Source: Calliopum simillimum
Taxonomy: Eukaryota > Arthropoda > Insecta > Diptera > Lauxaniidae
NCBI GenBank assembly: GCA_951812925.1
Contig: OX638371.1
Location: forward strand, 116,769,124 to 116,833,123
Direction of reading: 5' to 3'
DNA: 64,000 bases
Shown here piece after piece: positions 1 to 12,331 of the stretch. The notes beneath the pieces were generated by a model. It made no database searches, was not told the DNA's origin, and saw only the letters and a list, made by a program, of their open reading frames with translations. A program made the position numbers and the translations under genes. How positions within the stretch are numbered: position 1 is the stretch's first letter; every line of letters starts with the position of its first letter.

Positions 1-179
1 GGATGTTATCCCGGGATCCCACTATGAATACTGTTCTGAAAAATCGAAATAAGCAGTCATAGATCACGGTGAGGTCCAGCAGTCATAGCATCACTTGAAG
101 CATTTATCTCTCTGTCACTAGGACCGCTAGTGCGTGGCAAAGAGCCTGTAACAGATTTTATTGCTATGAGCAAAACACT

Positions 180-671
180 ATGGATCAGGACTGGGAGGTC
201 GATAAAAATCCCCCATCGCTGGAGGTTAGCCAGAATTCTTTCCTTTCTTTACCTAAATTTATGAGCATCTCGTGGAACAGACAGGATATCTAATCATCTG
301 ATAAGTCAACTAGTTGATCAGTCAACTAATAGTCTCAGCTCTGGCACGATCATATCTCTACCAGAGCCGAAATCGCCAATAGTCATGCATGGTAAAGAGA
401 AACGCAATGGGATGAAAATTATCAACATGCTTAAAAAAAGACAGTTATCTAAGAAGCAGGTACAGAAAGACTAACTGTGAGGACAAACAAAAGATGCCCC
501 TAGAGAGTCATACGATCACCACTCATATTGATACTTGTCACTGACGAATTATTAGAAATTCTCGATGATTACAAATTCAAGGTTCAAGGCTTTGATGGCG
601 ATTCGGTAAATATGGTTACAGGCAATGAAATAATTAGGAGTTATTCTAGACAATTGATTAACTTGATATAG
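180..671 (+). pseudogene. Decayed coding-like segments, family not recognised
   Basis: Two short open stretches on the plus strand look protein-like rather than low-complexity. The first (180-293) opens with ATG and reads MDQDWEVDKN..., 37 residues, then a stop. The second (531-671) reads ILVTDELLEILDDYKFK... for 46 residues with balanced composition. The intervening and following DNA to about 900 has frame breaks. The charged, acidic composition and the lack of any long frame suggest a decayed retroelement ORF1 or a host pseudogene fragment. I do not recognise the family, and I saw no splice signals that would join the pieces convincingly. Confidence 0.3.
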
Positions 672-999
672 TCATCTATCACACATAACAAAACTTAACA
701 TGCTATGGCAAAACTCTCAGAAAGGGGCTTATAAAATACCCCAAAAGGGCAATATAATATGGCCAATGGAAAATGCTACTTGATGAAAAAAAATTTCTTG
801 GTTCAGTGTGCGAAACTTTTTCTTAAGCATCAAGATTGCAAAAATTGATTTTAACAGACTTTTGGGCTTATCAAATTCACTCCAAAAAATGGGTTAAGAC
901 ACCCCGTAGTTTATAGAATAATAAATATTTCGATAGTCACGGCTTGCTATTTTGTTTCGCACTCTTAGCTGCACCTCGTAATATGTCCACTACATAATA

Positions 1000-3050
1000 C
1001 AAAACACCAACATCAATCAGTGACGCATACTTAGTTCACATATAGAAATGTCAACACAATGGAGAAATATGATCTGTTACTGTCAAAATTTTTGACGTCT
1101 TATTGATTGTTTTTCCATTTTTGTAGTGTACAATAAAATAACAACAACGATATAATGGCGATTTTTACGTGTCGCTTGCTACCGATTAATTGTTACAAAT
1201 CAGATTAACAACACATATGTATATGGGCCATTCCGTGCCAAAACTAACAACATTTGGCTTTTGCATCATCGATTTATTTTTTAAATTTTATGGCGAAATT
1301 ATTTAAAACAAGTTCATATATATATAAAAAATTCGATTGAAAACAAACATTGAAAAATTGTTAAGATTAATTTCACGAAAGTCTTGTCTAGAACAGTTTT
1401 ACATAGTAGAGAAAACATCTTTCGGTTCGTAGTAACATATAACTTTTTAAAATAATAAGCTCTCTGTTTTCAACATTTTCTTTTCTGGCCCATAATAAAA
1501 ACTTTAATTAGATAATATTCTAAACTTTCTAGAGAAATCATACAACACTTGATTTTCCTTCACTCTTTCTCTATGATTCTTTCATTTAACTGTGTAAAGC
1601 ACAGCGTCTCATTAACAAGCATTTTTGCGCAGTCCCATGGCAGGTTGGAGCCGCTGTTGCTGCCAAGTTATAGGCCTCTCTTGTGCCGTTAATATAACAA
1701 ATTGTGATCACACATTCCACGCATGCGCGCATTAAAACAGCGTCCGCGCAACATGTTGCTATGAAAAATGTTTACCATTTTTCCATTGATGTGATATTTA
1801 TGTATTCTAGGAGCGGGGGTACACACACATACTTACGTACATGTGTGCATGCGCTCATAAATAAATTTTTTACAGCGCGCTTTTAATTTCTTCAGCTTTC
1901 TTCCGCGAGACTGCTGCTGTTTTTTACATCATCATCATCAATGGCATCATCATCATCCTCGAGTTCATCAGCTTTCTCATTATTTTCAATTAAACTTTTT
2001 GATCTCTTGTTCTGCTGCTGCTGCTGCTGCTTTTACTACCGCGCTGCAGTTTCACTATTTACCCATTGTCCGCTCGCTTTGGAAACGCCAACGGGGTGTG
2101 GCGGTACAGAACGAAACAAAAACAACATGAACCGCTGCTGCTTAATTTTAATTCTTGCAAAGAAATGTTCACTAATTTCCAAGACAACGCCAGCAGCCAA
2201 CACAGCTGGATGAGTGCGCACATGCTGACTGAACTGCATGGGTTATTTCTGGAATCCATCGTTGTTGCTGCTGCTGCTGCTGGTTGGCTGCTTGGCGACT
2301 ATTTTACACGCTACTATTTTCATTACCAATTTTTCTAAAAATTTTTCTTTCAGAGTTTTGTTATTATCTGTTTAGTTTCTTTTTGTTTTGTGTTTAATCC
2401 TTTTTGTTGCGGTTCGTATGGATGGCATGGTGTTTCTGTCAGTTCATCCGCATATCCATTTGTATCCATTGCAGTTCGTTGTTTTTATGGTGCTGTAGAT
2501 ACTGTTGCTTTTCGCTGTGGAACTAACCATCGCCGATTGTGTTGCCACAAGTGTGTTCATCTAAAAGTGTCAGAATAAAGCTCAAGTTTTGATAGCTGTT
2601 CAAGCCTTCACTTTTAATTTTTTATTGATTTATTTCTTTAAACTTAAATGGTTTTGTGTTTCGCTGTTTTCTACATAGGTGTTTTACCTAATTATATTTT
2701 ATATCCAATTAAAAGAGAATATCACGAAGAACTTAAGTTTATTTCTAGTCAAGTACTTAACGTATAACACTGCTCGCAGTTATTATTTTAAAATAAAGAC
2801 TGTGCTAATATAGGGTTACCAACTGTCCCGGAACTTGCAGAGCAGTCATGGATTTTGCCATCTCGGGTACTTAGCCATCAACGGCGAAATCGGGGTAATC
2901 GCTCTTGAGACTGCCTGTTTTTCTCTGATATTCATTTTCTACCATAGCTATACATATGACATTTTCTCTACATGTTCTTAATGTCTCGAAAAACTAGAAG
3001 TTTTGCGGAATTTTTAAGTACAATTCTTTGAATACAATTTCGAAAAAAAA
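1000..3050. other. No gene seen; AT-rich DNA with triplet microsatellites
   Basis: AT-rich non-coding sequence. It holds a CAT/TCA triplet run near 1927-1975 and CTG/GCT runs near 2012-2032 and 2262-2282. The short frames here (serine-, cysteine- or alanine-rich) are these microsatellites read as codons and overlap on both strands. No recognisable protein domain or RNA gene was found. Confidence 0.6.
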
Positions 3051-3057
3051 TATTTAA

Positions 3058-3207
3058 CCCTTTCGACCCGGCTGGGACAATATATCCCAAAAAAATTTGA
3101 ATAAGCAAAATTGTTTAAAATGCGTTTGTATACATATGAACTCATTTTAAACAATTTTGCTTATTAAAAATTTTTTGGGAAATATTGTCCCAGCCCGGTC
3201 GAAAGGG
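3058..3207. mobile_element. 150-bp piggyBac-type MITE with TTAA target duplication
   Basis: A near-perfect hairpin whose two arms of about 65 bp run from CCCTTTCGACCCGGCTGGGA to its inverse TCCCAGCCCGGTCGAAAGGG. It is flanked on both sides by TTAA (3054-3057 and 3208-3211), the target duplication of the piggyBac superfamily. Termini starting CCCT are also usual for that superfamily. The element has no coding capacity, so it would need a transposase supplied in trans. The TTAA and hairpin are seen directly; the assignment to piggyBac is from family knowledge. Confidence 0.8.
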
Positions 3208-3211
3208 TTAA

Positions 3212-4440
3212 ACAAAAAATACTAGTCTACCAAATTAATTCTTTTGAAATATTCCATTGTGGTAAATTAAATAAAATAAAAAAATCACAAAAATGTCACA
3301 AGCGTTTTCGGTCGTTTTATTGCATAAATAATACAATGGTAACAGCAACAACAACACACTGTTGCCAACAACCGATCAAGGCAACAACAACAAAAATAAA
3401 TTGTATTGCCAAAAGGCAAACAAAAAAGTGTTGCATACTTTACAACAATTGAGTGGTGCAAAAAATGGGGCATAAAAGCGTAACTTTTGCTGGTGTGACT
3501 ATTTTTTTGCAATAGGAATATAAGGGGGGGATGGAGTGGAGGTGTGGTAGTAAAGTGCGGCTACAACCTCGTTTCCCATTTATTTTATTAACAATTGACA
3601 TGATGTATGATTTATAGTATGTTGTGTTTTTTTGCATTGTTGTATTTATGTTGTTGTTGTTGTTGTTTGTGCTGTACTGTTAACGTGATTTACTGAAGCG
3701 CGTAATTGAATTATTTTTCATGCAACAATTTTTGTGCTGCTCCTTTTTTTGCGTCATACAGAGTTTTATTTATTTTTTTCCTTTTCGTCACATTATTACA
3801 TTCATACGTTATCACATGCACACACATATACATATATGCAATATGTAAATATTCATGTGAATTTATTTATTTTTTATGTAGGTATGTATTATGTGCATGT
3901 ATGTGTGTTAATTTACAAAACACAACTCATATGATTTATATTTATCCTCAAATGTTTTTTTTTATGAATTTTGTTTTTGTTTTTTTTTATTCTTTAATTT
4001 TATTTTTTTTTATTTTTTTTCTATTGTATATTTTGAATTCGTTAGCTTCGTTGATTTATATTTATTTAATAGTGCATTTTTGCTGCATATTTACTTATTT
4101 ATTGATCATCATGTTGCATTTTAATTCAATTGATTACTATTGACAATAAACTAATTAGCGGTGCAGAATCAAATTAACTGCGGATGAAATTGAATTTTAA
4201 ATGATGTTAATTAGTGTAAACATGAAGGTCGCTGCGGGTTGTGACGATTTAGAAATTAATTCAATTTGATTTTGTTGATTTGCAAATTTCACAATTTGCG
4301 GAAGCTGTCTATGAAACTGTGGTATTTTTCAAAAGTGACCAAAAAACTACTTTAAATTTATGAAATATACTCAATATTCTTTACTGAATATGATTCTAAT
4401 GATATAAACAAGGCCAAATCGGGCCAATAATTTAAAGCTA
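3212..4440. other. No gene seen; CAA/TTG and T-rich simple sequence
   Basis: Contains CAA-type runs (about 3335-3400), TTG-type runs (about 3645-3665) and a long T-rich tract (about 3760-4060). That tract produces a 145-residue frame of mostly Phe, Tyr, Ile and Leu. The frame has no domain and ends in a pure composition bias, so I do not call a gene. Confidence 0.6.
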
Positions 4441-5012
4441 CAGTCAAATCAGATTTGATGCTTCCAATAATTCCAATGTACATAAAACCTATACCAATCG
4501 AAAGAGATTTTACACCTCAGCAACTTATCAAAATAGGTCCTCGCAATTTTTCCAGAAAATCTTTTTCCTGTTAAAAAATTTTAATGTTTCCGATTTTAGT
4601 AATATCTGATAATGTTTTGCCTATATGTGTCCTTAATCCAGACACAAAATATTTTTCCAGTATAAAATCTGGTTAACAAGTTAGAAGACTTCATAAATTT
4701 GATTCGAAGTAACGCATAAGTATCTGCCGATTAGTTAAATTTTTAAAGCACTCTAGCTTGTAAAACAGACTTTATACTATAAAAATATTTTGTATCTGAA
4801 TCGAGGCCATATATAGGTATAACATAATCAAATATTACTAAAATCGGAAACTTCAAAAATTTTTAGCTGTTGCTTAAACGTTTTACCCCCATTTACATAA
4901 TATCCCAGAAAAATTGCAAGGACCCATTTTGATAGTTGTTCAGTGGAAAATTTTCTTTCGATTAGTTTTATGAACCTTGTAATTATTGGAGACATCACAG
5001 TCTCTAATTTGA
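4441..5012. repeat. Long imperfect inverted repeat, arms about 250 bp
   Basis: The left arm (about 4441-4690) is the imperfect reverse complement of the right arm (about 4760-5012). Matching landmarks are CTTCCAATAATT against AATTATTGGAGAC, ATTTTTCCAGAAAAT against AATATCCCAGAAAAATTGC, and CCGATTTTAGTAATAT against ATATTACTAAAATCGG. A short spacer lies between. It could be a foldback transposon or an inverted duplication. No clear target duplication was found. Confidence 0.7.
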
Positions 5013-5036
5013 ATGGTCCAAAAAAAATGTTCACAA

Positions 5037-5446
5037 ATCGCCGGTGCTTACGAAGAAAATCTTCCAACCGAAAGTTGCGGCGAAGAAAATCTTTTTTTTA
5101 AAATTGCGGCGAAAAAAATATTTTTTGTAATATGCGGACAAGAAAATCACTTTTTATAAAATGCGGCGAAGAAAATCACTTTTTGCAAAATTATGAAATT
5201 ATTTTGAAAAAATATTTTTTTCAGAGGAATTTTTTCCTATTCCTTTTTTCGAAAATATTTGCATTACTAATCGAAAGAGTGCTTTTTTACGCTGCATTTT
5301 TAAAAAAGAGATTTTCTTCTCCGCATTTTGTAAAAAGTGATTTTCTTATCCGCATTCGCACAAAAAAGATCTTTTTCGCCGCAGTTTGAAAAAAATGATT
5401 TTCTTGTCCGTATTTAAAGAGGAGATAGTCTTCGTAAGCACCGGCG
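5037..5446. repeat. Inverted repeat built of 28-30 bp GCGGCGAAGAAAATC units
   Basis: The ends CGCCGGTGCTTACGAAGA and TCTTCGTAAGCACCGGCG are inverse copies. Inside, each arm is a tandem array of degenerate units of the form 'TGCGGCGAAGAAAATC + ACTTTTTGCAAAA', three to five per arm, in opposite orientation. The frames on each strand (serial Lys/Phe) are by-products of these repeats. It directly abuts the preceding inverted repeat, so the two may be one larger composite element. Confidence 0.7.
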
Positions 5447-5812
5447 AAATATCTTTTTCTTAAACTACTTATACAGAACTTACTCTTGGCATCACTTTTC
5501 TTTTTCACAAAATGTGTGGCAATACCTACATATGTGCATTGTACATTATGTAGAAAGTATCACAAAAAAAAAAAATGTTCGCTTTAAACCACCCATTTTT
5601 TTTTTTTCGACCTCCGCCATTTGACGTCCGATCATCAAGTCGAGTATATCGTTGTAAATATCTTAGTGTGGGCTATATTTCATACATAGAAGTAATTTAT
5701 CTCAAAAGTTTTTTTTTTCGACTAGTTGTACTCATTATCTCAGTTTCTGTTACTCTAAGGTGCCAAGTAAAGTTCATAAAATTGAAGCTCATAAAAAATC
5801 ATAACATTCATC

Positions 5813-6108
5813 TCTACAAAGTTTTCTCAAATTTTTGAAATCGAAGAAGTTATAGCGAATATAAAACTTGAGCATTAAATATGAAAAACAGGATGTTCCA
5901 AAACAAAAATCGCCCCCTAAAACTATGTTATATTCTTTTTTTAACATTTGACACATCAAAAAGTATGCAAATAAACAAACAAAAAAAAAACTTTGCATAC
6001 TTTTGGGGCGATTTTCGTTTTTGAAACATCCTGTTTTTCATATTTTGTACTGAAGTTTTAGATTCGCTATAACTTCTTCAATTTCAACAATTTGAGGAAA
6101 CTTTGTAG
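5813..6108. repeat. Inverted repeat with arms about 110 bp
   Basis: Left CTACAAAGTTTTCTCAAATT matches the inverse of AATTTGAGGAAACTTTGTAG-like sequence at 6089-6108. The inner blocks GAAAAACAGGATGTTCCA and AAACATCCTGTTTTTC are also inverse copies, and an innermost AAAGTATGCAAA/TTTGCATACTTT pair closes the stem. No coding content. It is probably a snapback or MITE-like element, but its termini are not resolved. Confidence 0.7.
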
Positions 6109-7010
6109 TCCAAGAATTCGAAAGAAGTGAGCTGAGATTTTTAAAATTTTTTTTTTTTAAGCTTGTTTAGAGGAAGCTCAACGTCGATTTATGCAAAATC
6201 TCGGGTTGATGCGGTTTTATTTTATTACGATCTCAAAAAATTCTCGGAATGAGCTTTATGATATCTTAAAATTAATCGTCTTGAATCAAGATATATTTAA
6301 AAATATAACTGGAACCAAACATCAAACACATATTGATTTTTAAGCTAACGTATTTTCGAAATTTTACCCCACTGTAAAAGACTTAATCTTCATTTTGGAT
6401 AAAACCTGTTGCTCCAAAGTCATCACGCAAGGAACAATTCTTTGAAAGATTTTATCCCATTATATTGCTTTTAAGGGTCTTTCTAACCACTTTATAAAAA
6501 AGAAAACTGAGTTGTAATGGGTTAAAGTGTTTCATAAATATATTCTATGGAAAATTTCATTGGGGGTTGCCAAAGACTAGAAATGTTAAAAACTTTAGAA
6601 TAATGCGTCAAAAATCAAATAAAATCCAGATAAGTCAAGTCCATAGACAGCGCCAATCTGGATTAAGAACGTACTAATACAATTGAAAATTTTACGCTGA
6701 CAGACGACAGTTTGTGCATTAAGTAAACTGCTGATTTGTTTGCTTTCTTGTGCTTTTGACAGCACCTGATCATCGCCCTTGCTCTGCACAGTGCGCTTCT
6801 TTTTATTGCCGTCTTAAAATGAAAAATTTAATTTGGTTTTTACCGAAACATATTTTTTATTTATCTTAACTTACCTTTGCTTACTTTTGTTGTGGTTCCA
6901 ATTTATAAATATTTGTTCAATGAAATGACAATCAGATGTTTTGTTTCTGTCAAAATGTTACAATCGATTACAATTATCGACAGCGTTGCCATATTGAAAT
7001 AGCTCAGTTC
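6109..7010. other. No gene seen
   Basis: AT-rich DNA without a recognisable gene. A stretch near 6165-6250 (encoding EEAQRRFMQNLG on the plus strand) faintly resembles the C-terminal part of a non-LTR reverse transcriptase. It is too short to call. Confidence 0.5.
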
Positions 7011-7871
7011 AGTAGGGGAACTGATGCTATTGTGGTATAGCTAATGTTTAGGTGGAATTTGAAAGAGAACCGTTAGATCAATTTCAGCCAGATTTTTTTA
7101 TTCTGATTATTGAAGTATTGGCTACATAATATGTTTCAATAAAATGTGTGCAATTTCATTAAAAAAAGTTATTGAGCAAAATCTGAAAAAAGTCAAAAAA
7201 GCTGTTTTCAAAAAGTTGGGAGGTAATGTGGTATATATGGTGGCACAATGTGGTATATATACTGATCAGTACTTGTAAAGTGGGCTGGAAATGTGGTACA
7301 TATGAGTAGGGTAATGTGGTATACTTAACCATACAACCAAATATAAAGTTTGAAAGGTATGAAATAAGTTCATAATAACATTTACATTGGTTCTCAAACT
7401 CAAAGTTTTTATTAAAAAATAAACAGCAATCAAATAATGTCGTGAATAACAAGAAATATTCATATACCACATTAGCGAACTCCGACTATACCACAATGGC
7501 CAATTTTAAAAAATTACAAAATTGTAAAAATAAAATGGGAAACTTTGTGAATTTACATAGTTAAACACTTATTTCGCAATATTTAGCACTTAATTTAATT
7601 GAATATAAATAAAACTTTCACAGAAAACCACTTTTTCTAAACAAATTTTTTTTGCAAAAAAACGCGGAAAAAAATCGGCCACACGCGATGTATATTTCTT
7701 TCAACTGATAGCGGAAAAGTTATGTATGGTGTATGACAGCTACACATTCACAGTTTTTCATGGTTTATGATAGGATAAAACATGTGACGTCCACAAGTTC
7801 TTATCCATCTCGGAGATATGCGAGTATACCACATTGAAAAACTATACCACAATAGCATCAGTTCCCCTACT
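7011..7871. mobile_element. 861-bp non-autonomous element with 29-bp terminal inverted repeats
   Basis: The two ends are inverse copies: AGTAGGGGAACTGATGCTAT... at 7011 and its reverse complement ending at 7871. The terminal motif TGTGGTATA recurs inside, at about 7225, 7250, 7290 and 7315, and again inverted at about 7462 and 7489. Such iterated subterminal motifs are typical of transposase-binding sites in hAT- or P-like elements. No transposase frame is present. I could not find a clear target-site duplication, so the superfamily is open. Confidence 0.65.
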
Positions 7872-10800
7872 AGTCCGCTTTGATTTTATGCATTAGTCGA
7901 TGCATTTTGAGATGGGGACTCCGCACAAGAAAATTCGATTTAAGACTGTTGATGCGGATTTGTGAAGTTAGTAAATCCCTAATTCTTAGCTAAATCTAAG
8001 CTGAGAAATGCTTGTAAGAATTGTCAATGTTTCAATTCCAATCCAATTATGACAATAATTCATGATGCCTCTAGATTAGACTTAACTGAATTCCTCCTAA
8101 CGACAAGAACTTTATATTGCCGTGTATTCTGGATTAATTTTTGTGCATCGCTATTAAATATATGTATTTGAAGAAAATAATACAACCAAAATACAGCTAA
8201 TGGCTCACTTATTTAATATGTCACATTCAATACTTTATTAAGGGGTCTTCCTGTTGTTCGTTCACGTTGTAGGATTGTAGTCACACGCTCCTCTAAAAGT
8301 ACAGACGGTACACTTTTAGATAAGCGAACAAGTTTCGTGCTGCAAATGCTGCCAGGGAAGTGCAGGCAACAAATTAACTCGTTATGCTGCTGCGTTATTT
8401 TCTATCAGCAGGTAACCCATTTCATCGCTTTCTTGCCACAGCTGCCGCTGCTGCAGCTACTTATTGAATTATTTTCCTGCGCTTTTGTCTAAATTCACCA
8501 TAAATTTGATATTTTATAGAAATAAATTGAAGAAAAGAAAAGAAATAAAACGTAATTTGGTCTTTTGTTATGGCTGCATTGTGGAGTTGGCATTAGAGAA
8601 GAAACTTGTTGTACAACTCTATTAACTGGGTTAAGAGCAGCCGCATACAAATTAACTAATTTTCATTTTACCACTTTTTTTTCGATGAACATCATCACTT
8701 TTATTATCGTATATACGAGTATACAATGCATTTTCTATATAGAGAATGTTTTTTTTTTTTTTTTGTTAAATGAAATGCTTTATACGGAAATGCAATGTGT
8801 TGTCGATGAATTTGATTAAAATGTTAATATTTCAATTTTGTTTAAAAAGAAGAGACGCTTCACGCTTTCATACAGGGATTAATTAACATATTGAAAAGTT
8901 TCGAAGCAGTTGGTCTTCACAGCGGCCTTCCATTAAATTGGCTAAATTATGTTGTCATCAATTTGAACAAAATGAAATTCGATTTTATATGCAATTGATG
9001 AAAGCATTCGATGCACAATGCAATTGAATTAGATAACAATTTTATTGAATTTCATTTTCTATGTTGAAAGCAGTGACGCATCTGCTTGAATTCCTTTTAT
9101 CTTCCGTAAGGACTCCAATTCCTTTCTGAGTTTATTTACTCACATTCTCCACTTCATATCGAAAATCAATGTTTGTTATAACAAATTTAATGAAGCATAC
9201 ATTTCTTTAAGAACTTTGTTAAGGCAGTGGTATTAAGATGCTTAGCCAAGTGGCCATGCTGTTTTATACCATCGACACAAACACACCCACGTCGAACATA
9301 TATGTATGTATGTATATTGTTATGGAAACTGTGGTACGTACGCAAAAGAAATTTAATGGGTATTCTCTTGGTCCTTATGCATAGAAACATAAGAAAAACG
9401 TCGTAATATGAAGTCTCATCATGCTTCAAATTGTGGCTGGCTCTCTGTCTCTCATACTGCGTAGTTCATGCATCAAGGAATTTTAGGAATTGAATTCTAT
9501 TGAAATTCCACACACGTTTTTGCCACATCGTAGTTATCATTGGAGAGTGTGCACTTGAAGAAAATACTAAACTATTTGTTGTATGTTTTTATGTGGTAAT
9601 CTTGGCTTTATTAAATTTATAGAATTGTTGTTGTAGCTCATGGATAAATAATTTTTTTTGCTCACCTCATAGTTATGAAATTCTTATCATTCATTTAACT
9701 GCCACTGAAAAGAGAGTTCATACCAATTAAATTATGTTAATTAACAGTTAAGAGAAAATATTAAGGACTGTTCCGTGCGTGGTTTGGAAAAATATTTTTA
9801 CACTAAAATGTTGTAAAAAGCCAGGAAACGTGTGGAAAACACGATAAAAACGAAATAAATAAAGAAAAAAAATTTTTAAGTTCCATCGTCATCCATGGGA
9901 GGAGCCTTGGGTGAAAAAATTTCTTTCCACTTAAGCGTCGTAAAAAGTCATTAAGCGCATAAAAAACACGAAAAAAACAAAAAAAAAAAAAAAAAATTTT
10001 GGTTCCGACAACCGGAAAACCTACAATTTTGGTATTTTGACTTCTTAAGGTTTTGAGGAATAATAAAAAAACACAATGAATATAAAAACATTCTACACGT
10101 GTATCTGTCTAAAGAGTCTAAAGTTTAGTTAGTTTTTACTCAAATATTAATTGCATATTTAATATGAAATGCCTTCCTTATACTAATTGACTTCTATTTT
10201 GTAGGAACATACCTTTGCTCGCTTACGCACACAAAACCGACATCATAATGAAGTTAAAGCAAAGACAAATGCTCATTAGATTAATCTAAGAAACATAAAA
10301 TGAAACAAAACTAAATCTGAATAAATTTAATAAAATTTACGAACACTACACTCGCACAACTAACCATAATTTCCTCGTCGTAAGAAACCAAACCACAATC
10401 CACAAAATTCTGTTGCAAGAAGTCAACTGAACGCAACTCGTCCACAAGCACATAAGGCTTAGTTTTCACTCTATATAACGAAAGGAGGCGTGGTCAGATA
10501 AATATTTTCAACTACATTTGCATACAATGTAAGTACTTGCAGTAATTTGATTTTTGTGAAATTGTTAGATAGACATTTTGAAGTTTAGGACAGTGGCAGA
10601 AGACGAAGAAGTTATAAACAGGATAAGTTACTTAATTGAAAAGTCAAATGTCATGGGATGGACATTTCAATTTTGTCTCTTTGACATTGCAGGTGTGTGT
10701 TTTACAGCAAGAAATACATATATATGTATGTATGTGTAACTATAGACCATATGTACCTAAAGTGGTAATTGCGATATCTAAAGAGTTCGTTTACTTTTGA

Positions 10801-11700
10801 AAATAAATGTGAGGGTATGTGGACAACATCGGAGTGTCATACTGGGATTTGTTAATGAATATTTGCTACCTTACCTTCGCTTGGAATATTTTACAGGAGA
10901 GCTAAAAATATGAGATAGTGCCAATTATGTCTGTTTTCAGTTTAAGGTTGAATTCAGTGCTTACACATGTTCTGAACATTTTCCAATTATTTTGAGGTCG
11001 ATAATCAAATAACAAATTCCTACAAAAGCGGTCTTACCAAACCCATACCCTAGCTCTTTAAAAAATTGACAAAGTTTGAACTTCGATATCTACAAACTTC
11101 AGTTTTTCATTTTACGATTTCAAAATGCTATACCTTAGTAATTTTTTGAAATTTTCTAGTGATCGAACTATCATTTTGTTCAAAATAATATGTTTTCTTA
11201 GAAAATGCAAAAAAAATCAGTTTTTGATTTTGTGAAGAAAAGTTCCCTTTTCCTGTGGAGATACACATTTTAAGTAATTGATCTTGACGGCGCGACTGAC
11301 TTCTGTCGTTTTATACTTTTCCATCTGCCAGTGCAAGTGGGAATTTTCTCAATGATTCTAGTGAATCTAGTGGCTGATCACTTTACTATAATCACTTCGC
11401 CACTCTGTTTCTTCTTGTCGTTTTGTTTATTTCGTGATGTCCCACAAAATCGTTTTATTTCAGATGGCACTGGTCAGTCGTCTATTTCTTTAGGGGACAC
11501 AGGGTGTAATGAATATTTTTCTTTTTGGGCTATTTATTTCACCTTTTGAATTTATGCAATATAATTTTGTATTCACATAACATTTTGTGGGTGGTAAGCC
11601 TCTGAAAAACTAAGGTACCAAAACATGCCTTTTTTCGTCCCCACCTGTTTTTTTTATTAATTTAAGTTATAGAATATGATGACCTTAACTTCTGGATCAA
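7872..11700. other. No gene seen; one tandem duplication
   Basis: Mostly unique-looking AT-rich DNA. It has a perfect small stem around 8295-8318 (AAAAGTACAGACGGTACACTTTT), a (TATG)n tract near 9301-9318, and a diverged direct duplication of about 130 bp at about 9800-10010. That duplication shares GTAAAAAG...AACACGA(T)AAAAAC...A-run...GTTCC. No exon, RNA gene or transposase fragment was recognised. Confidence 0.5.
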
Positions 11701-11719
11701 TTCTAAAAGATGAACATAA

Positions 11720-12094
11720 ACTTTCATGGTTGCCATATGTATTGTTTTTTAAGATTCGCTTAAACAATACATTCAAAAAATTAAAATAAAATTTTAGTCT
11801 GAAAACTCTTAAATAAACTTTAGAAAAATCCATTATAAATTTTTAGGGTTGCCATATGGCTGCTTTCGAAAATAAATTATAAATCTTCCATGTGGTAGCC
11901 CTGAAAATGTTTGTACAATTTCAGAAAAGTTTATCTGAGCTGTTTTGAAACTAAAAATTTAAATTTTGTCAAAAAACAAAAGAAATAAATTAGATTTTCG
12001 AAAATAAATAGGTGTAAACCCTAAAAATTTATTTAGAATTTTTCTAAAGTTTAACTGTTTTAAGACTTAATTTTAATTTTTATTTTTAAATAAA
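11720..12094. repeat. Degenerate tandem repeat, unit about 130 bp
   Basis: The phrase (A)GGGTTGCCATATG or its variant GTGGTAGCCCTGAAAATG returns about every 130 bp. Each return is followed by similar A/T-rich text ending in TAAACTTTAGAAAAAT or a relative. The array runs up to the TA target site of the mariner element at 12095. Confidence 0.45.
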
Positions 12095-12331
12095 TACGTG
12101 GGCTGCTATATATATTTCTGGCCTAGGCAACATTAATGTCAATACCTAAAATCTGGCAACACCATAATAAAGTTTGACATTTTTTAGCCTAAGCGTACTC
12201 ACTACGTTATGATGTACAAGTGCGATTTGTTTTGTTTACAGTGAGTTAAGAAAATTAATTTTTCCATTGATAATTTAAGCGATTGATAAATTATGGGGTT
12301 TCCAACAAGAACAAACGTTTTTTCCAACTAA

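Noticed and set aside
3706..4143. 145-codon open frame on the plus strand
   Set aside because: Almost entirely Phe, Tyr, Ile, Leu and Cys from T-rich DNA; no domain and no codon structure expected of a gene.
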